This document shows positions 23,188 through 32,678 of a DNA stretch of 52,008 nucleotides, piece after piece. Below the pieces are notes generated by a model. That model did no database searches, was not told the DNA's origin, and saw only the letters and a list, made by a program, of their open reading frames with translations. How positions within the stretch are numbered: the first letter of the stretch is position 1; each line of letters starts with the position of its first letter. A program made the translations under genes and the position numbers. Source of the stretch: Saccharothrix deserti (GTDB taxonomy: Bacteria; Actinomycetota; Actinomycetes; Mycobacteriales; Pseudonocardiaceae); assembly GCF_009769385.1 (NCBI RefSeq), contig NZ_VKAB01000053.1:1-52008 (forward strand), read 5' to 3'.

Positions 23188-25142
23188 CGACCCGGCACTC
23201 CGACTCAGCCCCGCCGGCCCTGCGCCGACGCGCCGACGCCGACGGCGACATGGCGGCGCTCGCCAGCCTCGGCGGCGGCACCGAGGTGCCGGTCGCGGTC
23301 TTCCTGCGCACCTCCACCCGCGACCTCCAGGACCCCACCCTGTCGCTGCCCCGACAGCTGGAGAACTGCCGCAAGGTGCTGCCGCCCGGCTTCACCATCG
23401 TCGCGTTCTTCTACGACGTCGAGTCCTCCCGCAAAGACCTCGACCAGCGCGGCCTGGGCAGCGCCCACGAGGCGTTCAACATCCCCATCCCCCGCGACGG
23501 CGGCCTGGCCGACCTGCTCGCCGAGGCCCAGCACCCCGGCCGCCGCTTCGAGGCCGTCGTAGTCGAGGAGATCGAACGCGCCGCCCGCTGGACCTACCAA
23601 TCCACGCAACTGGAACACACCCTCGAACGCGCCGGGGTGCCGCTGTTCGCCGCCGACGAAGGCCCGATCTCCATCACCGAGAAGCGCGCCACCCAGATCC
23701 TGGTGCGCCGGATGAAGCAGGGCGTCGGCGAATGGTTCCTGCGCCACACCCTGGAACAGTCCTGGGACGGCTTCCGCGAACACACCCGCCAAGGCTGGAA
23801 CATCGGCAAGCCCTGCTACGGCTACCTCGCCGAGCGCCTGCCCCACCCCGTCGCCGCCAAACGCGAAGAAGGCAAAACCAAGTCCCGCCTCATCGTCGAC
23901 CCCGAACGCGGACCCACCGTCACCCGGATCTACAACTGGCGACACGACAAGAAACTCGCCTACAAGGTCATCGCCGAACGGCTCAACCTCGACCTGGACC
24001 GCTACCCGCCGCCCCAACCCAACCGACGCGAGCGGGCACGCAACCACTGGACCGTCTCCGCGGTCCGAGAGATCCTGTGCAACCCCAAGTACACCGGCTA
24101 CATGGTCTGGAACCGCCGCGCCACCAAGAAGGGCGGCAAAGTCAACACCCCCGACAAGTGGATCTGGTCGCCGGAGCCCACACACGAACCGCTGGTCACC
24201 CTGGACCAGTGGAAGGCAGTCCAGGAGATCGCCAAGGCCCGGCAGGGCTCCCGCATGGCCGGGCCCAACCCCCACCCCGCCACACGCCGCACCTACGTGC
24301 TGCGCCACTACGTCCACCACACCCAGTGCGACAAGCGCATGTTCGGCAAGACCCGCCGCGACAACGCCTACTACACCTGCCAACCCCAACTCGACCGCGT
24401 CGGCAACCCGCAGGACTACGCCGACCACCCCCGCTCCGTCTACGTACGAGAAGACCGCCTACTCGACGCCGTCCAGACCTTCTTCACCCAACGAGTCCTC
24501 GGCCCCGACCGCACCGTGCACCTTCGACACCAACTCGCCAAACAAGGCACCAGCCGGCGCGACGACCACCAACAGCGCATCGCCGCCATCGAGAAGACCA
24601 TCGCCGACCTGGCCCGACGCCAGGACAACCTCATGGACGAACGCGAGACCCGCACCCTCGACGACGGCGACGAGATCGGCCGCGCCTGGGCCGAACGCCT
24701 ACGCGCCCGCTTCGCCGACCTGGAGAACCAACGCCGAGCCAAGCAGGCCGAACTCGACGAACTCCGCACCACCGCCGAACGCGAACAACCCCAACACCCC
24801 GAACTGCTCGACCTGCTCCCCGCGGTGGCCCTCGTCCTGCCCGACGCCCCCGACCCGCTCCAGCGCGCCCTCTACGAAGCCTGCGGCATCAAGATCTACT
24901 ACGACCACAACACCCGCCACGTCACCATCCACGCCACCCTACGCGCCGACACCCTCCCCGCCATCGAACAAGCAGCCACCGCCATCGCCATGACCAGCCC
25001 AAACAGCAAGCCACCGACCCGGACGCAGACCACCACGACTTCAGGTGATGATGTTGCCCATGTTTTGCGTGTCCTGCCGGGGGCACTCACCTTTCGCCGG
25101 GTGAATCAGGCCCTGGCCAGCGGAAACGCGGCCGGGGCCTGA
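23184..25142 (+). CDS. Large serine recombinase (integrase), 652 aa
   Basis: The N-terminal resolvase domain begins VAVFLRTSTRDLQDPTLS with candidate nucleophile Ser44, and continues with VVEEIERAAR. A Recombinase domain follows (KLAYKVIAERLNLDLDRYPP, VREILCNPKYTGYMVWN), then a zinc-ribbon region (HHTQCDKRMFGKTRRDNAYY) and a coiled coil (about 460-560). It would catalyse integration and excision of the left element. The last ~35 residues are read through an att-like sequence and a hairpin, so the natural C-terminus was probably altered by recombination. The ATG at 23184 overlaps the previous stop. Confidence 0.9.
   Translation: MTTRHSDSAPPALRRRADADGDMAALASLGGGTEVPVAVFLRTSTRDLQDPTLSLPRQLENCRKVLPPGFTIVAFFYDVESSRKDLDQRGLGSAHEAFNIPIPRDGGLADLLAEAQHPGRRFEAVVVEEIERAARWTYQSTQLEHTLERAGVPLFAADEGPISITEKRATQILVRRMKQGVGEWFLRHTLEQSWDGFREHTRQGWNIGKPCYGYLAERLPHPVAAKREEGKTKSRLIVDPERGPTVTRIYNWRHDKKLAYKVIAERLNLDLDRYPPPQPNRRERARNHWTVSAVREILCNPKYTGYMVWNRRATKKGGKVNTPDKWIWSPEPTHEPLVTLDQWKAVQEIAKARQGSRMAGPNPHPATRRTYVLRHYVHHTQCDKRMFGKTRRDNAYYTCQPQLDRVGNPQDYADHPRSVYVREDRLLDAVQTFFTQRVLGPDRTVHLRHQLAKQGTSRRDDHQQRIAAIEKTIADLARRQDNLMDERETRTLDDGDEIGRAWAERLRARFADLENQRRAKQAELDELRTTAEREQPQHPELLDLLPAVALVLPDAPDPLQRALYEACGIKIYYDHNTRHVTIHATLRADTLPAIEQAATAIAMTSPNSKPPTRTQTTTTSGDDVAHVLRVLPGALTFRRVNQALASGNAAGA
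25072..25128. other. Attachment-site-like sequence X
   Basis: Shares TCCTGCCGGGG and, with matching spacing, CGGGTGAATCAGGCCCTG and ACGCGG with 45517-45573, the site that carries the 3' end of a tRNA-Arg. It lies at the 3' end of the serine recombinase and beside an integrase remnant. It is a candidate att junction between the left element and the DNA to its right. Confidence 0.5.
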
Positions 25143-25143
25143 T
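25105..25143. terminator. Terminator-like hairpin
   Basis: ATCAGGCCC (25105-25113) pairs with GGGCCTGAT (25135-25143), with an inner GGCC/GGCC pairing, followed by CTTGTTC. The hairpin overlaps the recombinase stop codon. The same outer stem occurs after the tRNA fragment at 45.5 kb, so it may originally be a tRNA terminator. Confidence 0.6.
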
Positions 25144-25146
25144 CTT

Positions 25147-25371
25147 GTTCCGTCCGGCTGTGTCCGGCTCTGTCCGGCCGATTGCGGGCGTTTCTGCCCA
25201 ATAGCTGCCCAAGTTCGCCCGCTCTCGGGCGGGTTCACCACACCGTTCCGTACAGGCGCACCAGGACCGGCCGCGCCGTTCCCAGCGGAACAGCCGACTG
25301 TCGTCGGTGCCGAGCTCCTCCGGGCGCGCCCGCAGGGCCGCCACCAGCTCGGGCGACACGGGCGACTGGCC
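25147..25371 (-). pseudogene. C-terminal remnant of an AICE tyrosine integrase
   Basis: Minus-strand reading gives PVSPELVAALRARPEELGTD and LFRWERRG, matching PVPPELVAILRAHLEEFGTD and LFRGERG of the intact integrase at 29140-30507. It then jumps directly to a family-type end, ERANLGSYWAETPAIGRTEP. The catalytic core between these parts is deleted. It records an earlier integration event at this site. Confidence 0.6.
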
Positions 25372-25548
25372 CACCGCGCCGCGCAGCCGGTTGGCGCTTC
25401 AACCACGCTCGTTGTGCACCTGCCCATCAGTAGCACTGAGCTCAGGTTTGGCTACGCGGCTCACCTTGCGATCGCAGACCACCCGACAGTGGACAACTTT
25501 TATGTTGATCATGCACATCTAGTCCACCCTCACTGTTAACATCCCGCT
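25372..25548 (+). promoter_or_regulatory. Upstream region of the ATPase-protease pair
   Basis: GC falls sharply here. TAACAT at 25537-25542 is followed by six bases and the GTG at 25549, the geometry of a leaderless promoter; no Shine-Dalgarno is present. I see no convincing -35. A TGATCA palindrome lies at 25507-25512. Confidence 0.4.
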
Positions 25549-26667
25549 GTGCAGGCACAGCCCGTCTCCTCAGCTACGGACTACTCGGCGATGGTTGACG
25601 CCGACCTAGTCCACTTGGCCCGCCTGGCCCTCGCAGGTAAGACAGACGAGGTGCCCACGACACTGCGAAAGCTCGCCCGTCGGTACAGGGACTCGCGCCC
25701 TCACATCTCGACAGCGCTAGTCGACATGCTTCGAGAAAGTCCGATGCGAAGCACCGCAGGACGTGCAGCAGTAGAAGCGCAGCCAATCGACCAAGAGTCT
25801 CGACTTCCACTTGTTAGGCATAGCGATTTCAAACTACAGCCTGTCGACCCAATTTTGGGTAACTCAACATGGAGGTCAATTCGTCAAATACTTGAGGAAT
25901 ACAGCAATTCGCAACTACTTTATAAAGCCGGGCTAGCCCCAACAAGGACGGCACTATTTATCGGCCCGCCAGGAGTAGGTAAAACGCTATCCGCACAGTG
26001 GCTTGCCTACAAGTTGAATCTACCACTTCTGACGCTCGACCTGTCTTCAGTTATGAGCAGCTTTCTAGGACGTACCGGAGTAAACGTTCGCCGAGTCCTG
26101 GACTACGCGAAGAACACCCCCAGCGTTCTTCTAATCGACGAACTGGATGCAGTAGCGAAACGCCGTGACGATGCAACAGAACTGGGCGAACTGAAGCGGC
26201 TAGTAACTGTACTACTACAGGAGATCGACAACTGGCCCGAAGGATCGCTACTTCTCGCCGCATCAAACCATGAAGAGCTTCTCGATCCAGCCATTTGGCG
26301 TCGCTTCGAAATGACTATCACCTTCCCACTGCCGGAAGATGAGGAAATAAATAGAGCGCTAGTGCAATTTCTTGACGGCACACCGATTAAAACCGACCTG
26401 ATCGAACTTTTGACACAACTCTGCAAAGGTATGTCTTTTAGCCGGATCGAACGAGAGGTAATGCAAGCACGCAGAAGTTCTGCGATCAATCAGATTCCGC
26501 TAGAGAATGCACTCGTGGAGCGCATTAAAGATGGAATCTTTGCGCTACCGACAAGCAAGCGAATCGAAACAGCGCTACACCTGATGCGAAGCCTAAAAAT
26601 TTCGCAGCGTCGAGCGAGTGAACTGACCGGAGTCAGCCGAGACACTCTTCGCAAGCACCAGAGTTAG
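25549..26667 (+). CDS. ietA: AAA+ ATPase, ietA-like, 372 aa
   Basis: A single AAA+ domain: Walker A GPPGVGKT (about 139-146), Walker B VLLIDELDA (about 193-201), sensor segment LLAASNHEELLDPAIWRRFE with an arginine-finger-like RRFE. The C-terminus ends in a helix-turn-helix-like ISQRRASELTGVSRDTLRKH. It is paired 20 bp upstream of a subtilisin-like protease, the arrangement of ietAS, first described as a plasmid incompatibility/stability locus and later reported as anti-phage. GC (about 52%) is far below the flanks, indicating recent transfer. The GTG start is probably leaderless. Confidence 0.85.
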   Translation: MQAQPVSSATDYSAMVDADLVHLARLALAGKTDEVPTTLRKLARRYRDSRPHISTALVDMLRESPMRSTAGRAAVEAQPIDQESRLPLVRHSDFKLQPVDPILGNSTWRSIRQILEEYSNSQLLYKAGLAPTRTALFIGPPGVGKTLSAQWLAYKLNLPLLTLDLSSVMSSFLGRTGVNVRRVLDYAKNTPSVLLIDELDAVAKRRDDATELGELKRLVTVLLQEIDNWPEGSLLLAASNHEELLDPAIWRRFEMTITFPLPEDEEINRALVQFLDGTPIKTDLIELLTQLCKGMSFSRIEREVMQARRSSAINQIPLENALVERIKDGIFALPTSKRIETALHLMRSLKISQRRASELTGVSRDTLRKHQS

Positions 26668-26687
26668 AACGTTACCTAAGGGGAAAA

Positions 26688-28919
26688 ATGCCAGATGAAA
26701 GAAAGTTTCTCCTCGGCTACGGCGAAAGGCTGACTGAACGCATAATTCCGCAACCTGGAGGCGGGGGAAACGAACCTGCTTATACGACCGAAGAAGCTAT
26801 TGCGCGTCTGACGCCAATGGTCTCCACCACGTCACAGGAACTAACCTCGTTGCCTGATTCCGCTTGCCCTGACGACGAGGCTGTGGGCGTAATCACACTT
26901 CACCCTCAGTGGATTGCCAAATCCTACCACCCTCAACAATTACTCATGGAATTCAATCTTAGGCAAGTGGGTAGCCGTCCGGTTGAAATCCAGCCGGAAA
27001 AGTGGTCACGACAAGGCGAACCAGAAATTTCCCCTACTACCGACATATTTGTGGCGGGCAAACGAAGCTCCTTCGACGCTTGGGCCGAGTCTCTTACGGA
27101 GAGCGCTCTTGATTTGGGTCAGGCTGCTCGGGAGCAACTTCGAAGGCTTGAAGTAGTTCGCGCACCAGTAGCCACTGAAAGACTTCGGGTAAACGAGTTC
27201 ACGCCAGGAGGCGAAGGACAGCTTCTCGAAGTCGTGCTGCACGCTAGCGAAAGCGCCTCTTCCAACTACATTCTTTCCGCCTTCGAGCAGTACGCTCTTG
27301 CGCTAGGAGCCCGTCCTCACTTCGAACGTCGTCTCCATGCAGGGGGCCTCTGCTTCGTTCCAGTGGAGGGCGGCGATGCGGAGTTGGTAGAGCTGGCGAA
27401 GTTTGCCTTCCTGCGAGTAGCACGACCTATGCCTCGAATGCGTGAGCTCCCGCCTATTGAACGTGCAGCTTCTTCCCCCAACCTTTCCCCGTGCCCGCTT
27501 CCCGCCGAGAATGCAGTAGACGAGGATCTTCGAGTAGCAGTTTTTGATGGCGGAGTGCCAGTCGATACAGCTTTAGGACGATGGGTTAACCCGATTGAGC
27601 CGCACGGAAAATCAACCCCAAACCCTGACGCTGTTGAGCATGGTCAGAATGTCACCTCTGCCCTTCTATTCGGCAGCTTGGATCCTGGTAAGCCAGCACC
27701 TCGACCTTACGCAACGGTCGACCACTTCCGTGTAATCGACGAGGAAGCGAACGGCGATCCTTACGAGTTGTATGAAGCACTTCGCCGGGTTCAGACCGCA
27801 ATAAAAGATCGTAACTACGAGTTCTTCAACATCAGTTTTGGCCCAGCCCTCTCGGTGGAAGATGATGAAGTACATCCATGGACTGCAATCCTTGATGAAC
27901 ATCTGTCTGACGGTCATGCCCTGGCAACAATCGCCGTAGGTAATAACGGTCAGCATCAGAACCTCGCCGAAGCTCGCATTCAGGTACCGTCAGACACAGT
28001 TAATGCGATGGCCGTTGGCGCAGCCGACAGTCAGCGGACTGGCTGGAAGAGGGCACCTTATAGCGCATTTGGCCCCGGCCGAAGTCCTGGACGGATCAAG
28101 CCGGATGTGCTCCAGTTTGGCGGCGAACCACGAGAGCCGTTTCTCGTTTATGACACCTCGAACATGCCGTATCTTGCCACAGCCTGTGGCACTTCTTTCG
28201 CTTCTCCAGCGGCATTGCGTATGGCACTTGGCGTTCGAGCCCATTTCGGTGAAAGGATTAGCCCTCTTGCGCTGAAAGCTCTGCTAATTCACGGCGCAAA
28301 CGACGCTGACATGCCACGCTCCGAAGTTGGCTGGGGAAGGCTGCCGCAAGAAATTGACGACCTCGTTGTCTGCACCGATGGAACAGTAAGAGTGGTTTAT
28401 CAAGGTGAGATCAACCCGAGTCAGTATCTTCGCGCACTGATTCCGCTTCCCGAGGAACAGCTCGGCGGCTACGTTAAACTTGACGTCACGTTCTGCTATG
28501 CGACAGCGACCGACCCCCAGGACCCTGGAAGTTATACTCGCAGCGGCCTCGATATTGTGTTCCGACCACATGCGAAAAAATTCCGAGGTGCAGCCACGGA
28601 ACCCGAAAGTAAATCTTTTTTTCAGCGTAGCGAATACGACAATGAACGCACACTGCGAAACGATGCCCATAAATGGGAGACCGTCTTGAGTAGAAGCAGA
28701 CGTTTTCTAGGGTCTTCGCTGCTGAACCCAGTATTCGATATTCATCACAACGCGCGCACCGGCGGTGGCGTGGCCACTAGTGCTGACCGTATCCGCTATG
28801 CACTGGTTATCACTGTCCGCTCTGACAGAACACCGGACATCTACGACCAGGTGGTGCGCAGCTACGCTGGCAGGCTAGAAACCCTACAACCTCGGGTCGA
28901 AATTCCGATTCGGACCTAG
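26688..28919 (+). CDS. ietS: Subtilisin-like serine protease (S8), ietS-like, 743 aa
   Basis: The predicted catalytic triad is complete: Asp in RVAVFDGGVP (about 287), His in DAVEHGQNVTSALLFG (about 318) and Ser in ACGTSFASPAALRMALG (about 503), with FNISFGPALS as the oxyanion strand. There is no signal peptide, so it is cytoplasmic, unlike secreted subtilases. A ~270-residue N-terminal region and ~220-residue C-terminal region have no recognised fold. GGGGA precedes the ATG. Together with the ATPase it should act as a toxin-like effector/regulator pair; the trigger is unknown. Confidence 0.87.
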   Translation: MPDERKFLLGYGERLTERIIPQPGGGGNEPAYTTEEAIARLTPMVSTTSQELTSLPDSACPDDEAVGVITLHPQWIAKSYHPQQLLMEFNLRQVGSRPVEIQPEKWSRQGEPEISPTTDIFVAGKRSSFDAWAESLTESALDLGQAAREQLRRLEVVRAPVATERLRVNEFTPGGEGQLLEVVLHASESASSNYILSAFEQYALALGARPHFERRLHAGGLCFVPVEGGDAELVELAKFAFLRVARPMPRMRELPPIERAASSPNLSPCPLPAENAVDEDLRVAVFDGGVPVDTALGRWVNPIEPHGKSTPNPDAVEHGQNVTSALLFGSLDPGKPAPRPYATVDHFRVIDEEANGDPYELYEALRRVQTAIKDRNYEFFNISFGPALSVEDDEVHPWTAILDEHLSDGHALATIAVGNNGQHQNLAEARIQVPSDTVNAMAVGAADSQRTGWKRAPYSAFGPGRSPGRIKPDVLQFGGEPREPFLVYDTSNMPYLATACGTSFASPAALRMALGVRAHFGERISPLALKALLIHGANDADMPRSEVGWGRLPQEIDDLVVCTDGTVRVVYQGEINPSQYLRALIPLPEEQLGGYVKLDVTFCYATATDPQDPGSYTRSGLDIVFRPHAKKFRGAATEPESKSFFQRSEYDNERTLRNDAHKWETVLSRSRRFLGSSLLNPVFDIHHNARTGGGVATSADRIRYALVITVRSDRTPDIYDQVVRSYAGRLETLQPRVEIPIRT

Positions 28920-28962
28920 ACCGTGGCTAACCAGGGTAGCTAGCCGCCGAGTTGGGGTTTCC

Positions 28963-29002
28963 AGGTTGACTGCGCGTCGCCGGGGCAGCGCGCAGTCAAC
29001 CT
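28963..29002. terminator. Perfect 14-bp-stem hairpin after the protease gene
   Basis: AGGTTGACTGCGCG (28963-28976) pairs perfectly with 28989-29002 around a 12-nt loop. There is no T-run, but the position between convergent genes makes it a likely bidirectional terminator of the ATPase-protease operon and the integrase. Confidence 0.65.
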
Positions 29003-29060
29003 AGAGGCACATTTGGCACCGACTTCCGCACCAGGCACGCCGAGTTCAGATCCATTCCGC

Positions 29061-29139
29061 TCAACGGTCGTATGCGAAGTCGGTCCATGTAGTCCGGTGG
29101 TGTTTCTTCCAATAGCTGCCTACATTGCCTGTGCTTGGA
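29061..29139 (-). pseudogene. Detached out-of-frame C-terminal tail of the integrase
   Basis: Directly after the integrase stop, another minus-strand frame reads SPSTGNVGSYWKKHHRTTW to a TGA at 29061-29063. The NVGSYW segment matches the conserved end (NLGSYWA) of related integrases, present as remnants at 25.2 and 45.4 kb. A one-base frameshift near 29140 therefore seems to have clipped about 27 residues from the intact enzyme. Confidence 0.45.
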
Positions 29140-30507
29140 CTACCTCATAGCTTCCATGATCTTGCGCTTGGCGGCCTCGTCTCCCCCGTGCAGGCACTTC
29201 GCGTACACCCGGTACAGCACCTCCACGGAGTGGCCGGCCCACTCGGCTACCCGTGTGGGCTCCACCCCTGCGTTCAGCCAGGTCGAGACACAGGCGTGCC
29301 GCAGGTCGTAGGGCCGTCGGGCCAGCGGCCCCGCGGCTACCTCGGTGGTGAACACCCGCTCTCGGGCTGTCCGCCACACCAACCCGTACAGACGCACCGG
29401 GACCGGGCTGCCCCGCTCACCGCGGAACAACCGGCCGTCGTCGTCGGTGCCGAACTCCTCCAGGTGCGCCCGCAGGATCGCCACCAGCTCAGGCGGCACC
29501 GGGACCGGACGCACCGCGCGGTCCGGCCGGTGCTTGAGTGCGCGTTCGTCCCGGATGGCCCCGGAGTCGGTCCACCGACTGCCCGCGTGCGGCGCGGCCC
29601 GTTCGAGGTGCAGCTCCCCCCAGGTGTCGTCCGGTTCGCCCGTGGCGGGCAACGTGAGGTTGCGCCGCCGCAGGTTCACGGCTTCCTCGGGACGCAGGCC
29701 CGCGTGGTAGGTCAGCGCATAGCACGCTGCCAAGTGCGGCCCGGCACGCCGGACGTTCCGGACCTCCGTCAGCAGCGTTCGGGCCTGGACGGGGTTCGCC
29801 ACCACACGTGGGTCAATCTCCCGTTCGGCTTTCGGTGGACTCCACTTCAGGAGCGGAATGGGATTGGCCTCCAACAGACGCTTCTCCACGGCGTAGTCCA
29901 GGGCGTTGAACAAGACCGCTCGTTTGCGGTTGACCACAGTGGCCGCCGCCGGAGTGCCGTCGAGCTTGCTGGCCACCGTGTTCAACGTCGCGCGAAGCAC
30001 CTCCGCATCTTCGAGTTCGGCCACATCACGCGTGTTCCGTTCGATCCAGCTCAAGACCTTGACCACCTCCTGTGGCGCAGATCCGCGACGGGACATGTTG
30101 AAAGCCCAGTTGAACAACGCCGACCGGATGGCCTTGTCGTCGGGCTTGCCTTTCCGGCCGGACAGCAGGGCCGTGGTGGCGGTGGTCAGCGCCTCCGCGA
30201 TGCCTCGGCGCGAAGTGGCGGCGGCGGCGGGCCACTTCATGTCCACGTAGCTGCACGCAAACGTATACCACCCGACCGTTTCCTTTGCTCGCTTCATGGA
30301 CACGGGCCGGCCGGTGGTCGTGTCGAACGCTTCTCCTCTGCTGGCGGCGCGCTTGAGTTCCGATCGGAAGCTGTCGGCCAGGGCATCGTTCGCGAACGCT
30401 TCTTTGAAGGGCCGTCCCGCAACGGTCCACCGAATCCAATAGGTGGTCTTGCGCGCCCCCCGGTAGACGTAGGTCTTCTGGAAACGCACGTCGTAGGAGG
30501 ACGACAT
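29140..30507 (-). CDS. int: Tyrosine integrase of the AICE, 455 aa
   Basis: Catalytic landmarks are AGLRPEEAVNLRRR (box I Arg), RPYDLRHACVSTWLNAG (His/Arg box) and WAGHSVEVLYRVYAK (His and candidate nucleophile Tyr). The N-terminal domain (YWIRWTVAGRPFKEAF) is an arm-binding fold typical of AICE integrases. The start overlaps the excisionase stop as TAATG. It should insert the element at a tRNA. The C-terminal tail is missing through an apparent frameshift (29061-29139), but all catalytic residues remain. Confidence 0.9.
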   Translation of the reverse strand: MSSSYDVRFQKTYVYRGARKTTYWIRWTVAGRPFKEAFANDALADSFRSELKRAASRGEAFDTTTGRPVSMKRAKETVGWYTFACSYVDMKWPAAAATSRRGIAEALTTATTALLSGRKGKPDDKAIRSALFNWAFNMSRRGSAPQEVVKVLSWIERNTRDVAELEDAEVLRATLNTVASKLDGTPAAATVVNRKRAVLFNALDYAVEKRLLEANPIPLLKWSPPKAEREIDPRVVANPVQARTLLTEVRNVRRAGPHLAACYALTYHAGLRPEEAVNLRRRNLTLPATGEPDDTWGELHLERAAPHAGSRWTDSGAIRDERALKHRPDRAVRPVPVPPELVAILRAHLEEFGTDDDGRLFRGERGSPVPVRLYGLVWRTARERVFTTEVAAGPLARRPYDLRHACVSTWLNAGVEPTRVAEWAGHSVEVLYRVYAKCLHGGDEAAKRKIMEAMR

Positions 30508-30695
30508 TAGGCAACCTCTCCCAGCGCGTCATACCACGCATCGATGTCAGTTCGGTTGATCCGGATCTCTCCGTTGGGCAGCTTCCGACAGCGGGGCGCA
30601 CGCCCCTTCATGCGCCACTCGTAGAAAGTGGAGCGCGAGATGTTCATTTCCTTGCAGAACTCGGCCACGGTCAGTTTTTCCCGACGGGCACTCAT
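30507..30695 (-). CDS. xis: Excisionase-like HTH protein, 62 aa
   Basis: A small MerR-like helix-turn-helix protein: LTVAEFCKEMNISRSTFYEW followed by RMKGRAPRCRKLPNGEIRI, the standard layout of AICE excisionases. The ATG at 30695 has GAGGGG six bases upstream. It is coupled to int by TAATG. It would direct the integrase towards excision. Confidence 0.85.
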   Translation of the reverse strand: MSARREKLTVAEFCKEMNISRSTFYEWRMKGRAPRCRKLPNGEIRINRTDIDAWYDALGEVA

Positions 30696-30941
30696 GATGA
30701 TCCCCTCTTCATCACTGGCGATTGGGACCGGCATCTGCCGGGTCGCTGCTGTGCTGTGCTGTGCTGTGCGGGTGTGGGGTCGGGGTGTCAAACCCGCAAA
30801 CCCGCCAACCAACCCCCGACAGGGTCGTGACCTGCGGTGATGCGGTGCGGGTTTGGGTGTCGCCCAAACCCGCACCAAAGCCGCGGGCGGCCTCGTCAAA
30901 CCCGCAAGCGGGTCTGTGGGGCCGGTCTGGGGGCTGTCCTG
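30696..30941. repeat. CAAACCCGC iteron cluster, left
   Basis: This 246-bp gene-free stretch between xis and the primase-helicase gene holds perfect copies of CAAACCCGC (either strand) at 30789, 30797, 30847, 30865 and 30897 and a one-mismatch copy at 30908. A short (TGTGC)4-type repeat lies at about 30750-30770. Adjacent copies at 30789/30797 overlap by one base. The same 9-mer is clustered at 44467-44583. Roles could be replication origin iterons or integrase/excisionase arm sites. Confidence 0.75.
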
Positions 30942-32678
30942 CTACTGCCAGAGGTCGGCTTGGCCGGCCGGGATCTGGTCGTCGTCGGCCTGGCGGTCGG
31001 CCTGGTGGTCGTCGTCGGTGCGGGTTTCGACCCAGAAGACGCGGGCGTTTTTGTGGCTGTCCACGGCGGAGCGGATGACGTAGTCGCCGTGCCAGCGTCC
31101 GATGTGGCCGGTGAGGTGGCGGCCGATGGATTTGGCGGAGGGGGTGCGGCCTTGTTCGTCGGTGAGGAACGTTCCTTCCCACCGGTCCACGGGCTGGCTG
31201 TTGACGATGTCGATTTCGGCTTGTTGGCGTAGCTGTCGGCTGGTCATCGGGCGGTCGTGGTTGAGTTCGTGCCAGCGGGCGAGGAACGCGACCCATTCGG
31301 CGTCCTCGTCGTCGGCTTCACGCATGTCGGCGAGGTTGTCGAGAAAGCCGTCGATGCCGTGGTGGGCGAGCAGTCCGCCGGATGCCTGCGCCCAGGCGGT
31401 GAACTGGCGCATGGTGTGCCCGGAACGGGGCGCTCCGGCGTTGATCCAGTCCATGACCAGGATCAGCAGGTGCCGCAGCACGGTGACGCGGTTGGCGGGG
31501 TTCTTGAGCCAGTCGTCCAGGTGGGGGATGCCGAACGCGGTCTGGTCGCGCTGGTCGGGGTGCGGGTCGTCGGGGTCGAGACGGACCAGGATGGTGCGGG
31601 TGGCCATGTCCCCGCCCAATCGGATGTTGTTGCCGGTGGCCAGCCACAGCCGGTTGTTGGTGGCGGTGAATCCCGCGCCGGAGGAACCGAGCATCCGGGC
31701 GGACCATTGCGGGCCGGTGAGCAGTTGGGCGAGCACGGCGGAGGAGATGACGGTGCCTTCGGCGATGTTGTCCCACAGCATGATCGGTGAAGCGCTGTGC
31801 AGGGCGCTGGTGATCGATTTCTCCAATTCGCTGTCGTCGCCTTTGCGCCACACGAGGTTCTTGCAGCCGTAGATATAGCCGGGGATCTCGGCGAGCAGGG
31901 TTTTACCGCTGGACTGGGTGGTGGCGGAGATCAGACCGAAGGGAGTCAGGCACCCGAGGTAGGGGCGCAGGATCGGGGCTAGGAGCAGGGCCAGGTGGTT
32001 CGCGCGGTCGGCAGGCGCGACGAACGGGAAATCGCACAACAGCCGGGCGAGCAGGAAGTGTTTGGCGTCGGCTACCTGCGCGGCGGTGGGGTGGGTGGGG
32101 ACGGCCGGCATGGGTGCGGTGGGGGCGTAGTAGAGGCCGGTGGCGGGGTCGTAGCCGGTGGTCTGGATCAGCGTTCCGTCCGGGCGCAGCACGGGCGATC
32201 CGACGATGCCGGTCAGGGGCCGTACGTCGGGCCAGTAGCGGGAGGACAGCACGGCGGACAGCGCGGTTTTGGTCGGGCTGGCCTCCACTTTCTCCCACTT
32301 GTCGGTGTCCTTGTTCTTCTTGAGCCGGTGGACGTAGGTGTGGTGGGCGAGCAGGAACGCCAGGGCGGAGGCGGTGAGCGGGTCGGCCTGCACGGGCAGC
32401 GCCGCGGACTGCCCGGCGGCCTGGTCGGCGGTGAGGGCGGGGCCGGACACGCGGGACAGGTGCACGAGCTGCCCGCCGGAGACGAACACGTCCGGGAGCG
32501 CGCCACCGGCCACGGCGGCGGTGAGGGTGCGGATGGTCTCGGCTTCCCCGCCGATGCGGATGGGCGGCCGGTCGACGGGAGCGGCCCCGTCGGCGGTGGC
32601 CTCCGTGTCGGTGGTGTCCGTGTCGGCGGTGACGGCGGTGACGGCGTCGGTGATGGCGGGTTCGGCGGTAGTGGTCAT
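30942..32678 (-). CDS. Primase-helicase-like P-loop ATPase of the AICE, 578 aa
   Basis: A helicase-like P-loop protein: ISATTQSSGKTLLAEIPGY holds Walker A (about 250-258), ASPIMLWDNIAEG the Walker B region, and LWLATGNNIRLGGDMATRT resembles the superfamily 3/P4-type sensor segment. The C-terminal part (DYVIRSAVDSHKNARVFWVE) is typical of AICE replication proteins found with a separate prim-pol. The ATG at 32678 is preceded by AAGGGAGG. It probably unwinds the excised circle during replication. It is the last gene of the leftward replication operon. Confidence 0.78.
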   Translation of the reverse strand: MTTTAEPAITDAVTAVTADTDTTDTEATADGAAPVDRPPIRIGGEAETIRTLTAAVAGGALPDVFVSGGQLVHLSRVSGPALTADQAAGQSAALPVQADPLTASALAFLLAHHTYVHRLKKNKDTDKWEKVEASPTKTALSAVLSSRYWPDVRPLTGIVGSPVLRPDGTLIQTTGYDPATGLYYAPTAPMPAVPTHPTAAQVADAKHFLLARLLCDFPFVAPADRANHLALLLAPILRPYLGCLTPFGLISATTQSSGKTLLAEIPGYIYGCKNLVWRKGDDSELEKSITSALHSASPIMLWDNIAEGTVISSAVLAQLLTGPQWSARMLGSSGAGFTATNNRLWLATGNNIRLGGDMATRTILVRLDPDDPHPDQRDQTAFGIPHLDDWLKNPANRVTVLRHLLILVMDWINAGAPRSGHTMRQFTAWAQASGGLLAHHGIDGFLDNLADMREADDEDAEWVAFLARWHELNHDRPMTSRQLRQQAEIDIVNSQPVDRWEGTFLTDEQGRTPSAKSIGRHLTGHIGRWHGDYVIRSAVDSHKNARVFWVETRTDDDHQADRQADDDQIPAGQADLWQ

